A program made the translations under genes and the position numbers. The notes beneath the pieces were generated by a model. That model made no database searches. It worked only from the letters and a program-made list of their open reading frames with translations, and was not told the origin of the DNA. DNA of 56,532 nt from CAWGCA01 sp963820955 (lineage in GTDB: Bacteria > Pseudomonadota > Gammaproteobacteria > Chromatiales > Chromatiaceae), in the NCBI GenBank assembly GCA_963820955.1, contig CAWGCA010000019.1, positions 1-56,532 of the forward strand. Direction: 5' to 3'. Below are positions 25,971-34,361 of this stretch, piece by piece. Position 1 is the stretch's first letter. The number at the start of each line of letters is the position of its first letter.

Positions 25971-27130
25971 CTCTCGATCTCCGGGGGATAGGTATGCAGG
26001 GAAACCATCAGGCCGGCGATGTCCGCGATATTGGTACCCACCGCCAGGTGCTCCATCAGCGCTACGGCATGGGTGTAGCTGGGGCCGCGCACATGGACCC
26101 GGCGCAGATACTGGGAACCGTCGGTCACCATATAGTAGGCGTACTCGCCGCGGGTGCACTCCGCCTTGACATAGGTCTCGCCCGCCGGAATCTTCCAGTG
26201 CAGCACATTCGGCATCTCCGCCTGAAAGGGCCCCTCCATCGGCATCCGCTCCAGCATCTGCCGCAGCAGGCTGATACACTGATGCATCTCCTGGTAGCGC
26301 ACCCAGGCCCGCTCATAGGCGTCCGAGGCGCTGCCGGTGACTACCTCAAAATCCAGTTTGTCATAAACCAGGTAAGGGTCATCCTTGCGCAGGTCGCGCT
26401 TGAAACCGCAGGCCCGCTGGTTGGGTCCGACGATACCGTAGTGATCGACCATCTCGGGGGTGATCACGCCCAGCCCCTTGGAACGGGCCTTGAACACCGC
26501 GTTGTTGAACAGTACCCGCTCCACATCCTTGAGGACCTTCTCCACCCGCTTGAATACATCCAGGGCCCGCGCCTCGAAACCCTCGGGGAGACCGGCGCGC
26601 ACACCGCCCGGCACTATGTACATGTGGTAGATCCGGGCGCCGGTGATCTCCTCAAACAGGTCGAGCACGAAATCGCGGTTGGCCACCGTCCACTGGGGCA
26701 CCGTATACAGGCCGAAAGAGGCGGCATTGCCCCCCAGCCACATCAGGAAACTGGCCAGCCGCATCAGTTCCAGATTGAAGGTGCGCAGCCAGAGGGCGCG
26801 CTCGGGCACCTCGATGCCGGCCAGTTCCTCCACCGCGGCGGCGTAGAGATATTCGTTGAAGGTAGGCTCCGGCACCGCAATGCGGCACACCACCGTGAAA
26901 TTCTGGATGAAGGTGCGCCGCTCCATCAGCTTCTCGAAGCCCCGGTGCAGATAGCCGACGTGGGTCTTGCACTCCACCACCGTATCACCCTGGGTGACGA
27001 GTTCCAGCGACATGTTGCCGGTGATTCCCGGGTGCTGGGGCCCCTGCCACAGCTTGACGTATTTTCCGGAACTCAGGTCGATAGGTTCGGCCTCGGCCGT
27101 TGCCTGGCCTTCGTTCAACCACTGGCTCAT
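25967..27130 (-). CDS. NuoD-like / group 4 hydrogenase large subunit-like protein without NiFe ligands
   Basis: A 387-residue peripheral-arm subunit. It keeps the family skeleton: WQGPQHPGITG near the N-terminus, HRGFEKLMERRTFIQN (63-77), EEITGARIYHMYIVPGGVR and the ECTRGEYAYYMVTDG block. The N- and C-terminal CxxC pairs that hold NiFe in hydrogenases are absent (the C-terminus is VSLHTYPPEIER). The complex I quinone-ligand histidine of HPxxHG is Thr37, and the DRVDY tyrosine is missing (CRIAVPEPTFN instead). It therefore most resembles the Mbx/Mbs/Ehr-type L subunits. It overlaps both neighbours by four bases. Confidence 0.92.
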   Translation of the reverse strand: MSQWLNEGQATAEAEPIDLSSGKYVKLWQGPQHPGITGNMSLELVTQGDTVVECKTHVGYLHRGFEKLMERRTFIQNFTVVCRIAVPEPTFNEYLYAAAVEELAGIEVPERALWLRTFNLELMRLASFLMWLGGNAASFGLYTVPQWTVANRDFVLDLFEEITGARIYHMYIVPGGVRAGLPEGFEARALDVFKRVEKVLKDVERVLFNNAVFKARSKGLGVITPEMVDHYGIVGPNQRACGFKRDLRKDDPYLVYDKLDFEVVTGSASDAYERAWVRYQEMHQCISLLRQMLERMPMEGPFQAEMPNVLHWKIPAGETYVKAECTRGEYAYYMVTDGSQYLRRVHVRGPSYTHAVALMEHLAVGTNIADIAGLMVSLHTYPPEIER

Positions 27131-27678
27131 CGGTCACCCCCTCGGGTCGGATACATCTCTGCCTGCATATGCGCTCTCGGGTCTTCACCGCCACGGCCTT
27201 CCCTGTTGCCGAATCTTTCTTCCGAGAATTTCATGGTATCGAACTCCCGCCGCATGGGTGGTATCTGGTCCCAGCCCTCCAGGCAGAAATCCTCGTCCAG
27301 CCGGGGACTGCCCGGGAAACGAATACCGAACATCTCCCGCAGTTCACGCTGGTAGGTGCCCGCCTGGGCCCAGAGCTCGTGGATCGAGGTCATCTCCGCC
27401 GACTCCCGGTCTATATCCACATGCACCCCAAGCGTGGTCTTGGTGTCGTAGTTATGCAGCATGTAGATAAGCCGGAAGATACCGTCCTCGATGTAGTCGA
27501 TGGCAGTGAGGAACGCCAGATGGGTATAACCCAGGCGGTCGCGCAGCTCACGGATCAGGGTCTCGGCCCGCTCCTTATCCACCTTCAACAGGGTGAGCCC
27601 CGGTTTCTGATCCACCACGTCCGTCACTTGGAATTCGTGCTCAAGCCGTTCGATCAACGCCTTCATTTCACTCTTCAT
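27127..27678 (-). CDS. NuoC-like / MbxK-like subunit
   Basis: A 183-residue protein of the 30-kDa complex I subunit family. The diagnostic block is YQRELREMFGIRFPGSPRLDEDFCLEGWDQIPPMRREF, described here by its parts: YQRELREMFGI (about 109-119), then GSPRL and PPMRREF. N-terminal residues 1-60 form the alpha/beta part. It has the length of Mbx-type K subunits rather than fused NuoCD. The stop overlaps the start of the NuoD-like gene (ATGA), and it follows the NuoB-like gene by 13 bases. Confidence 0.92.
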   Translation of the reverse strand: MKSEMKALIERLEHEFQVTDVVDQKPGLTLLKVDKERAETLIRELRDRLGYTHLAFLTAIDYIEDGIFRLIYMLHNYDTKTTLGVHVDIDRESAEMTSIHELWAQAGTYQRELREMFGIRFPGSPRLDEDFCLEGWDQIPPMRREFDTMKFSEERFGNREGRGGEDPRAHMQAEMYPTRGGDR

Positions 27679-27691
27679 CTGCTGTCCGCTC

Positions 27692-28318
27692 TCACCAGTT
27701 GTAGTCCGGCATATTCCAGTTCTTGATCACCCGCTTCTGGTTTGCCTTGTACCAGTCCAGGTTCTCCACGTAACGGTTCGCTCCGTCACATTCCCCCGCC
27801 CGAATCAGCCGCTTGAGTTCGACCAGTCCCGCGATCAGGGGCTCGGGGCGCGGCATGCAGCCGGTGATATAGAGATCCACCGGGATGTATTCATCCAGCT
27901 TGTTGATGGTGTTGTAGCTGTCCCAGTACATGCCGCCATTGACCGGGCAGATGCCCAGGGCCACCACGAATTTCGGTCCCTGCATCTGTTCGTAGCTGCG
28001 CACGATGCGTTTCAGGGTCTTCACCGAGGCATAGCCGCCGATCATGAAGACCGAAGATTGCCGCGGGGTGGCGCGCATGGCAACGCCGAAGCGGTTGGCG
28101 TCGAAGCGGGCGGTCATCAGCGGATTGAGTTCGATGGCGCCGCAACCCGTGCCGAAGGCCAGGATCCACAGCGAGTTGGCGCGGGCCCAGTTGACGACCT
28201 CTTCCACCACCTTGATGGGATAGGGTTTGTAGGGAACCGGGCGGGCAGCGCAGAATAGCTCCCGCTCCTCCTCGCTCAAACCGGCGTTCGGCAGGGGGAT
28301 TTCGATGCTCTTGGTCAT
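27692..28318 (-). CDS. NuoB-like / MbxJ-like subunit with an incomplete N2 cysteine set
   Basis: A 208-residue subunit that in complex I and group 4 hydrogenases carries the 4Fe-4S cluster nearest the active site. Alignable blocks are FGTGCGAIELNP (56-66), PRQSSVFMIGGYASVK (85-100), LGICPVNGGMY (121-131) and ITGCMPRPEP (151-160). Complex I has two adjacent cysteines in the first block; here only Cys59 is present and the second is Gly60. Only Cys59, Cys124 and Cys154 are left of the four expected ligands. The codons read TGC GGC unambiguously. Start at ATG 28318 with GGAATCAG upstream; the frame extends 22 codons further without support. Confidence 0.92.
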   Translation of the reverse strand: MTKSIEIPLPNAGLSEEERELFCAARPVPYKPYPIKVVEEVVNWARANSLWILAFGTGCGAIELNPLMTARFDANRFGVAMRATPRQSSVFMIGGYASVKTLKRIVRSYEQMQGPKFVVALGICPVNGGMYWDSYNTINKLDEYIPVDLYITGCMPRPEPLIAGLVELKRLIRAGECDGANRYVENLDWYKANQKRVIKNWNMPDYNW

Positions 28319-28352
28319 AGTCTGATTCCTCGCGAAGCTCGGGGCTTGGGGG

Positions 28353-29276
28353 TCAGGAAGGGAAATAGATCTGCACAAAGACAACGGCGGCGATACCGAT
28401 CAGGGTTGGTATCTTCAGGAAAAAACGGATCGACTGATCCACCCGGAAACGGGGAAAGGCCACGCCCACCGCCACCGCCACCATATAGATTGCCCACACC
28501 TTGATCATCAGTTCGATCAGTCCGGTGGCACCACCAAAAAAGAGGTTCATATACAGAATCAATTTGGCCGCACCGAACAGCGCCCGGTTGGTCGCCAGCA
28601 ACGCCAGGAAAGAGCTGTGGTATTCAGTGGGCGGTCCCACCGGGATCTCGTTGGGGGCGAGCACCACGTCGAACGGCGAATAACCAGACATCCCCAGTAG
28701 CGCGATGACGGCGGCGACAGTGGCCAGCGGGTTGGTGAACAGGGTCCAGTTCAAGACGCCGCCCTGCTGGGCGGCGACGATTTCGGTGATGGAAAGGGTA
28801 TCGTACTGGATCACGATCGATATTACGGCCAGGGCGAAAGGGACCTCAAAGGCGGTCATCTGACCCAATCCCCGGGCCACACCTACGGCACTGTAGGGAT
28901 GCCCTCCTTCGCCAGCGCCCAGGGCCATGCCAAGTTGGCCGAAAAAGATGAAATAGATAACCAGAAAGAGATCGCCGGCAAAACTGAAGTTGGCAAACAG
29001 TTCACTGCCGTAGATCACTGGAATAAAAGCCAGGGTGCCAATACCACCGGCGATCCGGAACACCGGACCGAGGTAAAACATGATGCCGTGACTGACTGCC
29101 GTGCGCTTACCCAGATTCTTGAGGATATTGATGAACGGCTGGCTGTAAGGGATGCCGATCCGCCCCTGCACCTTGGCGATAGTCCGCTCGATAATCGCCC
29201 CGAGCAGCAGGCCATAGGCGGTGACGATCGCCAGAGTAATGACAAAATAACCGATCTTCAGGAGCCATTGTTCCAT
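28353..29276 (-). CDS. NuoH-like / MbxM-like membrane subunit
   Basis: A 307-residue integral membrane protein of the complex I NuoH (ND1) family linking the peripheral arm to the pump modules. About eight membrane helices; family text includes IERTIAKVQGRIGIPYSQPF (cytoplasmic loop near residue 30-50), EVPFALAVISI and GYSPFDVVLAPNEIPVGPPTEY (loop acidic residues that in complex I line the quinone cavity). The ATG at 29276 lies two bases after the stop of the antiporter fusion. It ends with IGIAAVVFVQIYFPS. Same operon as its neighbours. Confidence 0.92.
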   Translation of the reverse strand: MEQWLLKIGYFVITLAIVTAYGLLLGAIIERTIAKVQGRIGIPYSQPFINILKNLGKRTAVSHGIMFYLGPVFRIAGGIGTLAFIPVIYGSELFANFSFAGDLFLVIYFIFFGQLGMALGAGEGGHPYSAVGVARGLGQMTAFEVPFALAVISIVIQYDTLSITEIVAAQQGGVLNWTLFTNPLATVAAVIALLGMSGYSPFDVVLAPNEIPVGPPTEYHSSFLALLATNRALFGAAKLILYMNLFFGGATGLIELMIKVWAIYMVAVAVGVAFPRFRVDQSIRFFLKIPTLIGIAAVVFVQIYFPS

Positions 29277-29278
29277 GA

Positions 29279-32200
29279 CTATCCGACCCCTCCGTTGGCC
29301 AGATACAAGGCCACTAAATAAAACAGGATGAACAGCGCGTAGGTCTGACCGTTGCCGGTATAGAGCACACGCGCGGATGCGGCCAGGGTATGGGCCCATT
29401 CAGTGATGGCACCCCAGAATGCGGTTGCCCTGGGCTTGACCAGAAAGCCCAGCGCCTTTTCATAGGGGGCATAGAAATCATAGGCGTAATGGGTGGTCTC
29501 CGGCCGCTCCGGCCGTTCCGCCGCATAAACGATGTTGAACTGCTCGACCCGTTGAATTTTGATAAAGCGGGAGAGAAACAGCAGCAGCAGCAGGGGCGCC
29601 GCCCATACGCCGCCGACGATCAACATGATCTGAAGCGGATCCCAATGGCCTAGAGCCGTTTCCAGTGCCAGCCCATCCCACACCAGGGTGTTGGCAATGT
29701 AGGGGTCGATCGCTGCCGAGATGGGATCGATCAACAGCTTGGGATAGACCGAGAGGACCATGATCACGGCGATCAACACAAACTGGGGAACCAGCAGGAT
29801 GGCCGGGGCCTCGCGCAGCTTCCTGTGCTCCAGTTTACGCTGGCCCAGAAACACGGTGTGGATCAGTCGGAAAAGATAGAGAAAGGCCACTGCGCTGGAG
29901 AAGAATGCCAGGGCAGCAAGCCAGTGCCAGCCCTCGTCCATCAGGGCATTGAACAGCAGCCACTTACCACCGAAACCGGTGAGCGGCGGCACGCCGGACA
30001 TGGCGATGATACCAATCATCACGGCGACAAAGGTGAAGGGCATATTCTTGATCAGGCCACCGGTTTTATACATCAGCCGGGTGCCGGTCCGCAGAATGAC
30101 GCCGGCGGCGGCCAGGAACAGGATCGCCTTGAACAGGAAATGGTTCATCGCCAGGTACATGGCCGTCACCCAGCCCAGGTGGCTCATGAGGGCGGACGCG
30201 GTAATAATATAGCCGAGCTGACTCATGCTGGAGTATGCGAGCAGCCGCTTGATGTCTTCCTGATACATCGCCATCATGGCGCCTAAAACGGCAGTCAACA
30301 TACCGATCCAACCGAGGATATAGGCCGGATTCAAACCTATCTCCGAGCGGATCCCGAGCAGGGCAGCCATCATCAGCAGCCCGAATACACTGGCCTTGCT
30401 GACCACCGCGGAGAGCACGGCGGAGAAATCGTCGTCCGACTCGGCATAGGTTCCCGGCAACCAGATGTGCACACCCAGGCCACCGGCCTTGATAAGAAAG
30501 CCAATAACCAGCAGTGCAAACACCATATTCGCGGCGGACCCTGCCTGGCCCAGGGCGGCCAGTTCTATGCTGCCGCTGGCGGCGTAGGCCAGGCCGAACC
30601 CGGCCAGAATGAAGAAGGCCGAGCCCAGGGAGAACAGCAGGTAGCCAAGAATGTGCCGGCTGGCATCCCGTCCCAGGGAGACCAGAAGATAGGAACTCAG
30701 GGTCATGACCTCCCATCCGAAGAAGAACTCGAGGCTGGTGGAGGCCCGCAGCAACCCGGCGAGAGAAAGCAGCAGCACCGCCAGCAGGGGATAAAATCCC
30801 CGGCGCGCATCCCCGCGATAACCGGCGCCCACCGCGACGACCAGGCCGCCGCCGACCAGGATAATGGCAAACAGCATATTCAGGCCGGCGAGGTCGGCAA
30901 CCAGCCAGTAACCCGCCAGTGCGACGGTGGCCAGCATTATCAGCCATTTCAAACGGCCCGGCAGGCCATCCAGCAGCAACAGCAGGGCGCCCGCACCGAG
31001 CGGAAGAAACAGCGCCAGCGAGGCGCTGCCGGCAACCCGGGCGGCAATATAACCGGCGACGAACAACAGCAGGGCAGCAGCAAGCACCGGCGCCTGACCA
31101 GAAACCACGGCGGGTAAGGCCGGCACTTCGCTGTCTGTCCGCAGGGCCCGGCCGAACCAGCGGAACAGATAGGCCGCCTCCAGCAGCGAGCCGATAAGGA
31201 CGACGACTATCCAGCCGTAGAATTCGCCGGAGGCCATCTGCATAACCAGCGCCCATTTCGCCCAGAAACCGGGAAATGGCGGGAATCCGGCCAGCGCCGC
31301 GACGAAGGTGCCAAAGGCCACCAGCAACAGGGGGCGACCCGCAATGGCCGACCACTGTTCAATACGCTCCCGATTCACCACCCCGGCAAGCCAGAAAAGA
31401 CCGGCCTTGGCCAGCAGGTGATTCACGAACAGACCGCCCACCACCAGCAGTAGATGCTGGGTGGCGCCGAGTTGATGCAGCACGGCCAGGGCCAGGGCCA
31501 GCAATCCAATCTGGCCAATGGAGGAATAGCCAAGCAGCCGCTTGGCGTTATCCTGTTTCAGGCCAATCAGGTTCGAGAACAGAAAGGTCAGTCCGCCGGC
31601 CACCGCGATACTGGGCAGAAAGGCATCAAACAACGGTAACAGCTTGAACAGGGCAAAGAATACCCCGGCCGAAACACCCACCGAGATGAGTGCCGCAATG
31701 CCGCTGGGCGCGGTCTCGTAGACATCCAGTCCCCAGCCATTGGCGGGGTAGGGTTTGAGCTCGATCAACAGACTGGTCAACAGCAGCAGGGCGGCGGTAA
31801 CACCAATGGGCCCGGCCAGCATCGCCCGCTGGGCCAGCATGTCATCGATGTTCAGGGTACCGCTGACGTAGTAGAGGAAAATGGTCCCCAGCAGAAACAG
31901 CGCGGAGGCCAGTGACGTCGCGATAATATATTTAAAACCGGCGGCCAGGACCGCCGCCTTCCGCTCGAACCCGATCAACCCGTAGGTGGCAATGGCGGTG
32001 ATTTCGATGAAGATGAACAGGTTGAACAGGTCGCGGGTCATGACCATGCCATTGATGCCCATGACCAGAATGACATAGAGCAGCATGGCCGCCGCGTGGG
32101 TACGCAACCGCTCCTGGAAGTGCCAGGCCCCGAGCAAGGCGACAAGATTGACGCAAAAAGCGAAAACACCCTCGAACAGCCCGAACCGCAGATTGATGGC

Positions 32201-32419
32201 AAAGGGTGGTTCGATACCCGCCGTCAGGATCTCGATCGATGGCCCTCCGTCGAGGATCCCAAGCAATGAAATACCGGCCACCGCGGTCATGCCCGTGAGC
32301 GCGAGAAAGAAGGCGGCCAGGGCCCAGTCCCATCCAATCCGAAAAAGGAGTGGAATCAGAAATCCGGCCCCCAGCGCCAGGATGTAGATATTCAGCGGGT
32401 GGAAGAGACCGTCTACCAT
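29279..32419 (-). CDS. Tandem fusion of two antiporter-like subunits (MrpD/NuoN-like + NuoL/MbxH-like)
   Basis: A 1046-residue membrane protein with about 28 hydrophobic segments that contains two complete pump modules. Module 1 (about 1-460): key Glu139 in NLFIFIEITAI and Lys222 in IELKPYPANGWGLD, plus LIGLKQDNAKRLLGYSSIGQIG. Module 2 (about 500-1046): Glu570 in FFGWEVMTLSSYLL and Lys644 in FLIKAGGLGVHIWLPGTYAE, plus AMYQEDIKRLLAYSSMSQLGYI. Each has the Glu/Lys pair needed for proton or sodium translocation. In Mbx/Mbs operons these are separate genes H and H'; here one chain. The first ATG (32434) is possible, but 32419, overlapping the mrpC stop, is preferred. Confidence 0.92.
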   Translation of the reverse strand: MVDGLFHPLNIYILALGAGFLIPLLFRIGWDWALAAFFLALTGMTAVAGISLLGILDGGPSIEILTAGIEPPFAINLRFGLFEGVFAFCVNLVALLGAWHFQERLRTHAAAMLLYVILVMGINGMVMTRDLFNLFIFIEITAIATYGLIGFERKAAVLAAGFKYIIATSLASALFLLGTIFLYYVSGTLNIDDMLAQRAMLAGPIGVTAALLLLTSLLIELKPYPANGWGLDVYETAPSGIAALISVGVSAGVFFALFKLLPLFDAFLPSIAVAGGLTFLFSNLIGLKQDNAKRLLGYSSIGQIGLLALALAVLHQLGATQHLLLVVGGLFVNHLLAKAGLFWLAGVVNRERIEQWSAIAGRPLLLVAFGTFVAALAGFPPFPGFWAKWALVMQMASGEFYGWIVVVLIGSLLEAAYLFRWFGRALRTDSEVPALPAVVSGQAPVLAAALLLFVAGYIAARVAGSASLALFLPLGAGALLLLLDGLPGRLKWLIMLATVALAGYWLVADLAGLNMLFAIILVGGGLVVAVGAGYRGDARRGFYPLLAVLLLSLAGLLRASTSLEFFFGWEVMTLSSYLLVSLGRDASRHILGYLLFSLGSAFFILAGFGLAYAASGSIELAALGQAGSAANMVFALLVIGFLIKAGGLGVHIWLPGTYAESDDDFSAVLSAVVSKASVFGLLMMAALLGIRSEIGLNPAYILGWIGMLTAVLGAMMAMYQEDIKRLLAYSSMSQLGYIITASALMSHLGWVTAMYLAMNHFLFKAILFLAAAGVILRTGTRLMYKTGGLIKNMPFTFVAVMIGIIAMSGVPPLTGFGGKWLLFNALMDEGWHWLAALAFFSSAVAFLYLFRLIHTVFLGQRKLEHRKLREAPAILLVPQFVLIAVIMVLSVYPKLLIDPISAAIDPYIANTLVWDGLALETALGHWDPLQIMLIVGGVWAAPLLLLLFLSRFIKIQRVEQFNIVYAAERPERPETTHYAYDFYAPYEKALGFLVKPRATAFWGAITEWAHTLAASARVLYTGNGQTYALFILFYLVALYLANGGVG

Positions 32420-32784
32420 TTCGATTCCATGCAAGCGTCGATGGACAGGGTTTTCTTCGCCTGATAAAGGCGCACGGCAAAGGAGAGCATGACCGCGGTG
32501 ACCCCAAGGCCGATAACAATAGCGGTAAGCACCAGCGCGGACGGCACCGGATCCACCACCAGCGAGGCCGCCCGGGTGGCATCGACCGTAGCGTCGATAA
32601 TGGGTGCGGTGCGCCCCGTCAGGTAGCCGATGGCGACCATCACCATGTGGATCCCGGTATCGATGAGAGAAAAGCCAATGATCATGCGGATGATGTTCTT
32701 GCGGTTGAGCATACCCCAGAGCCCGATCAGGATCAGGGCAAGGCCGGCCGCGAGCACAATGGCGGAAACAGGCAGGTCGATCAT
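32413..32784 (-). CDS. mrpC: MrpC / NuoK-like subunit
   Basis: 123 residues, three membrane helices. The second helix region has FSLIDTGIHMVMVAIGYL, and the third DPVPSALVLTAIVIGLGVTA, which is the MrpC/MbxG/NuoK signature (DPxPQALVLTAIVI). In the complex it is part of the membrane ion path next to MrpD-like pumps. The ATG at 32784 has CAGGAG nine bases upstream; 15 extra codons upstream are not supported. Its stop overlaps the start of the tandem antiporter gene. Confidence 0.92.
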   Translation of the reverse strand: MIDLPVSAIVLAAGLALILIGLWGMLNRKNIIRMIIGFSLIDTGIHMVMVAIGYLTGRTAPIIDATVDATRAASLVVDPVPSALVLTAIVIGLGVTAVMLSFAVRLYQAKKTLSIDACMESKW

Positions 32785-32809
32785 CGAATAAACTCCTGTA
32801 TCACCAGAT

Positions 32810-33508
32810 CTATTGGCGAAAACGATCAATCACGGCACTGAGTTCGGAACCTACTTTCAGACCCACGAACGCATAAATCAGGGGGATGGCTCCGGCGCTG
32901 AAGAGGGAGCCGAAGGTGCCCAGCCCCATGATCCGGTTGTCGAGAAAGCCACCGGCCAGCAACACCCCGAGCACACCGACCATCAGGTAGGCGAATCCGG
33001 ACAGGGACTCGGTCAGGCCCAGCATCAGGCGGCTGATGCGGGCACGCGGCAGGGCGAGCAGCAACAGCATGGTGCCGGAAGCGATGATGGCACCGCCCTG
33101 GAAGCCACCCCCGGGCGTCAGATGGCCGTTCATAAACACATAGATGCCGAACAGAAATACCATCGGAAGCAGCACTTCGGTTGCGGTCTGGACCAGTTCG
33201 CTGGAGGCCTTTTTCTCCTCCTTGGCATCATCGGCTTCCTCCTCTTCCTCCCTGCTTCGCCGCAGCAACAGACCCACACCGGCCGCCGAGATGAACAGGA
33301 CAGTGACTTCCCCGAGTGTATCGAGACCACGGTAGGTGACGATCACCGCCGTCACCAGGTTGGCGGCGCCCAACTCCTGGGGACCGTTTGCCGCATAGTG
33401 CTGGGCAAGGGGCGACAACTCCTGTCGCTCCGTGTAGTTCAACACCAGGTCACTGAAGATCAGCCCGATCATGACGAGTGCCAGAAAAACGAAGAAACGG
33501 CGGATCAT
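32810..33508 (-). CDS. MbhE-like + MrpB (MnhB-domain) fusion
   Basis: A 232-residue membrane protein. Residues 1-85 resemble MbhE/MbxE (NLVTAVIVTYRGLDTLGEVTVLFISAAGVG), followed by a highly charged cytoplasmic linker (about 86-105, rich in Glu/Lys) and an MnhB domain (about 108-232) with GIYVFMNGHLTPGGGFQGG. In Mrp antiporters MnhB is separate or fused to MrpA. Its ATG overlaps the mrpG stop (ATGA). The extreme charge of the linker (REEEEEADDAKEEKKAS) is unusual for the family. Confidence 0.88.
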   Translation of the reverse strand: MIRRFFVFLALVMIGLIFSDLVLNYTERQELSPLAQHYAANGPQELGAANLVTAVIVTYRGLDTLGEVTVLFISAAGVGLLLRRSREEEEEADDAKEEKKASSELVQTATEVLLPMVFLFGIYVFMNGHLTPGGGFQGGAIIASGTMLLLLALPRARISRLMLGLTESLSGFAYLMVGVLGVLLAGGFLDNRIMGLGTFGSLFSAGAIPLIYAFVGLKVGSELSAVIDRFRQ

Positions 33509-33849
33509 CGCGCGCCCTCCTCGTTGTTGCCAGCCTCAGACTCCTGCAGCCGATCGGTCACCATGGAACTGGACACCCGAATACCCATACTGTGGGCCGC
33601 GCGCGCCAGGGCGTGGGAGGAAACCGGATTGGTCGTCAACACGAAATAGATCAGCATCAGCAGCTTCCAGACCCACCCGGGGTGATAAACCGCCAGGCCG
33701 ACCAGAACCAGGATGGTGCCCAGGGTCGATGCCTTGGTGCCGGTCTGGATCCGGTTGTAACTATCCGGCATGCGCAGCACACCGAGACCGGCGGAAAACA
33801 GAAAGACGGAACCGGCGAGAACGAACAGGCTGCCAATCAGCTCAGACAC
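33505..33849 (-). CDS. mrpG: MrpG / MnhG / PhaG subunit
   Basis: 114 residues, three membrane helices, with the family signature GLGVLRMPDSYNRIQTGTKASTLGTILV (read as GVLRMPDSYNRIQTGTKAST then LG). The start is GTG 33849, four bases after the stop of the MbhD-like gene. It is a small structural subunit of Mrp-type cation/proton antiporters, here shared with the complex I-like machine. The C-terminal about 30 residues are polar and poorly conserved. Confidence 0.92.
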   Translation of the reverse strand: MSELIGSLFVLAGSVFLFSAGLGVLRMPDSYNRIQTGTKASTLGTILVLVGLAVYHPGWVWKLLMLIYFVLTTNPVSSHALARAAHSMGIRVSSSMVTDRLQESEAGNNEEGAR

Positions 33850-33852
33850 AGA

Positions 33853-34095
33853 TCATTCCTCCCGGTCGCTGGTCTTGCGGATGGCGTAGAGGAAAATCAC
33901 GGTCGACAGTCCGGAGCCGATGGAGGCCTCGGTCATCGCCACATCCGGTGCCGCAAGCAGGATGTAAGTTACCGCAGCGAACAAACTGGCCAGGCCGGCA
34001 CTGACCACGGCGGCCACGATATGATCGAGGTGCACCGCCAGGATGCCGCTGATCAGGATTCCGATTACAAGAAGAATGGCTAACAACTCGATCAT
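33853..34095 (-). CDS. MbhD-like (DUF4040) subunit
   Basis: 80 residues, three short membrane helices. The text GLASLFAAVTYILLAAPDVAMTEASIGSGLSTVIFLYA is the DUF4040/MbhD signature (AAPDVAMTEASIG). In Mrp antiporters this domain lies within MrpA; in Mbh/Mbx/Mbs complexes it is a separate gene, as here. The order F-D-G differs slightly from the usual B-C-D order of archaeal operons. Six bases from mrpF, four from mrpG. Confidence 0.88.
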   Translation of the reverse strand: MIELLAILLVIGILISGILAVHLDHIVAAVVSAGLASLFAAVTYILLAAPDVAMTEASIGSGLSTVIFLYAIRKTSDREE

Positions 34096-34100
34096 GGATG

Positions 34101-34361
34101 CTACAACCCCTTCTCCAGATAACGCGCCACAGCCAGCACGCCAAGAAAACTCAATAGACCGTAAACCAGGGCCACATCCAGATAGATGAAGCGTCCGGAC
34201 AGGTGGGCAAACAGCGCAATCAGGGAGATGGCGATCAGCGTGAGCAGATCAATGGCGATCACCCGGTCGACGGTGGTCTTCCCCAGAATCAGACGCAGCA
34301 TGCCCATCAGGATGCTGGCAAAGATCAGCACCATGGCGATCTGAAGGATTAAATCAGCCAA
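34101..34361 (-). CDS. mrpF: MrpF / MnhF subunit
   Basis: About 86 residues, three membrane helices; family motifs RLILGKTTVDRVIAIDLLTL and YLDVALVYGLLSFLGVLAVARYL. The open frame continues upstream to 34466, but the conserved protein begins at SLADLILQIAMVLIF; I place the start at TTG 34361, which overlaps the mrpE stop and has a GGGGGTGG sequence just upstream. The normal family size is about 90 residues, which fits. Confidence 0.87.
   Translation of the reverse strand: MADLILQIAMVLIFASILMGMLRLILGKTTVDRVIAIDLLTLIAISLIALFAHLSGRFIYLDVALVYGLLSFLGVLAVARYLEKGL

Noticed and set aside
25994..27355. 453-codon plus-strand open frame
   Set aside because: Antisense shadow, rich in His and Gly, of the NuoD-like gene.
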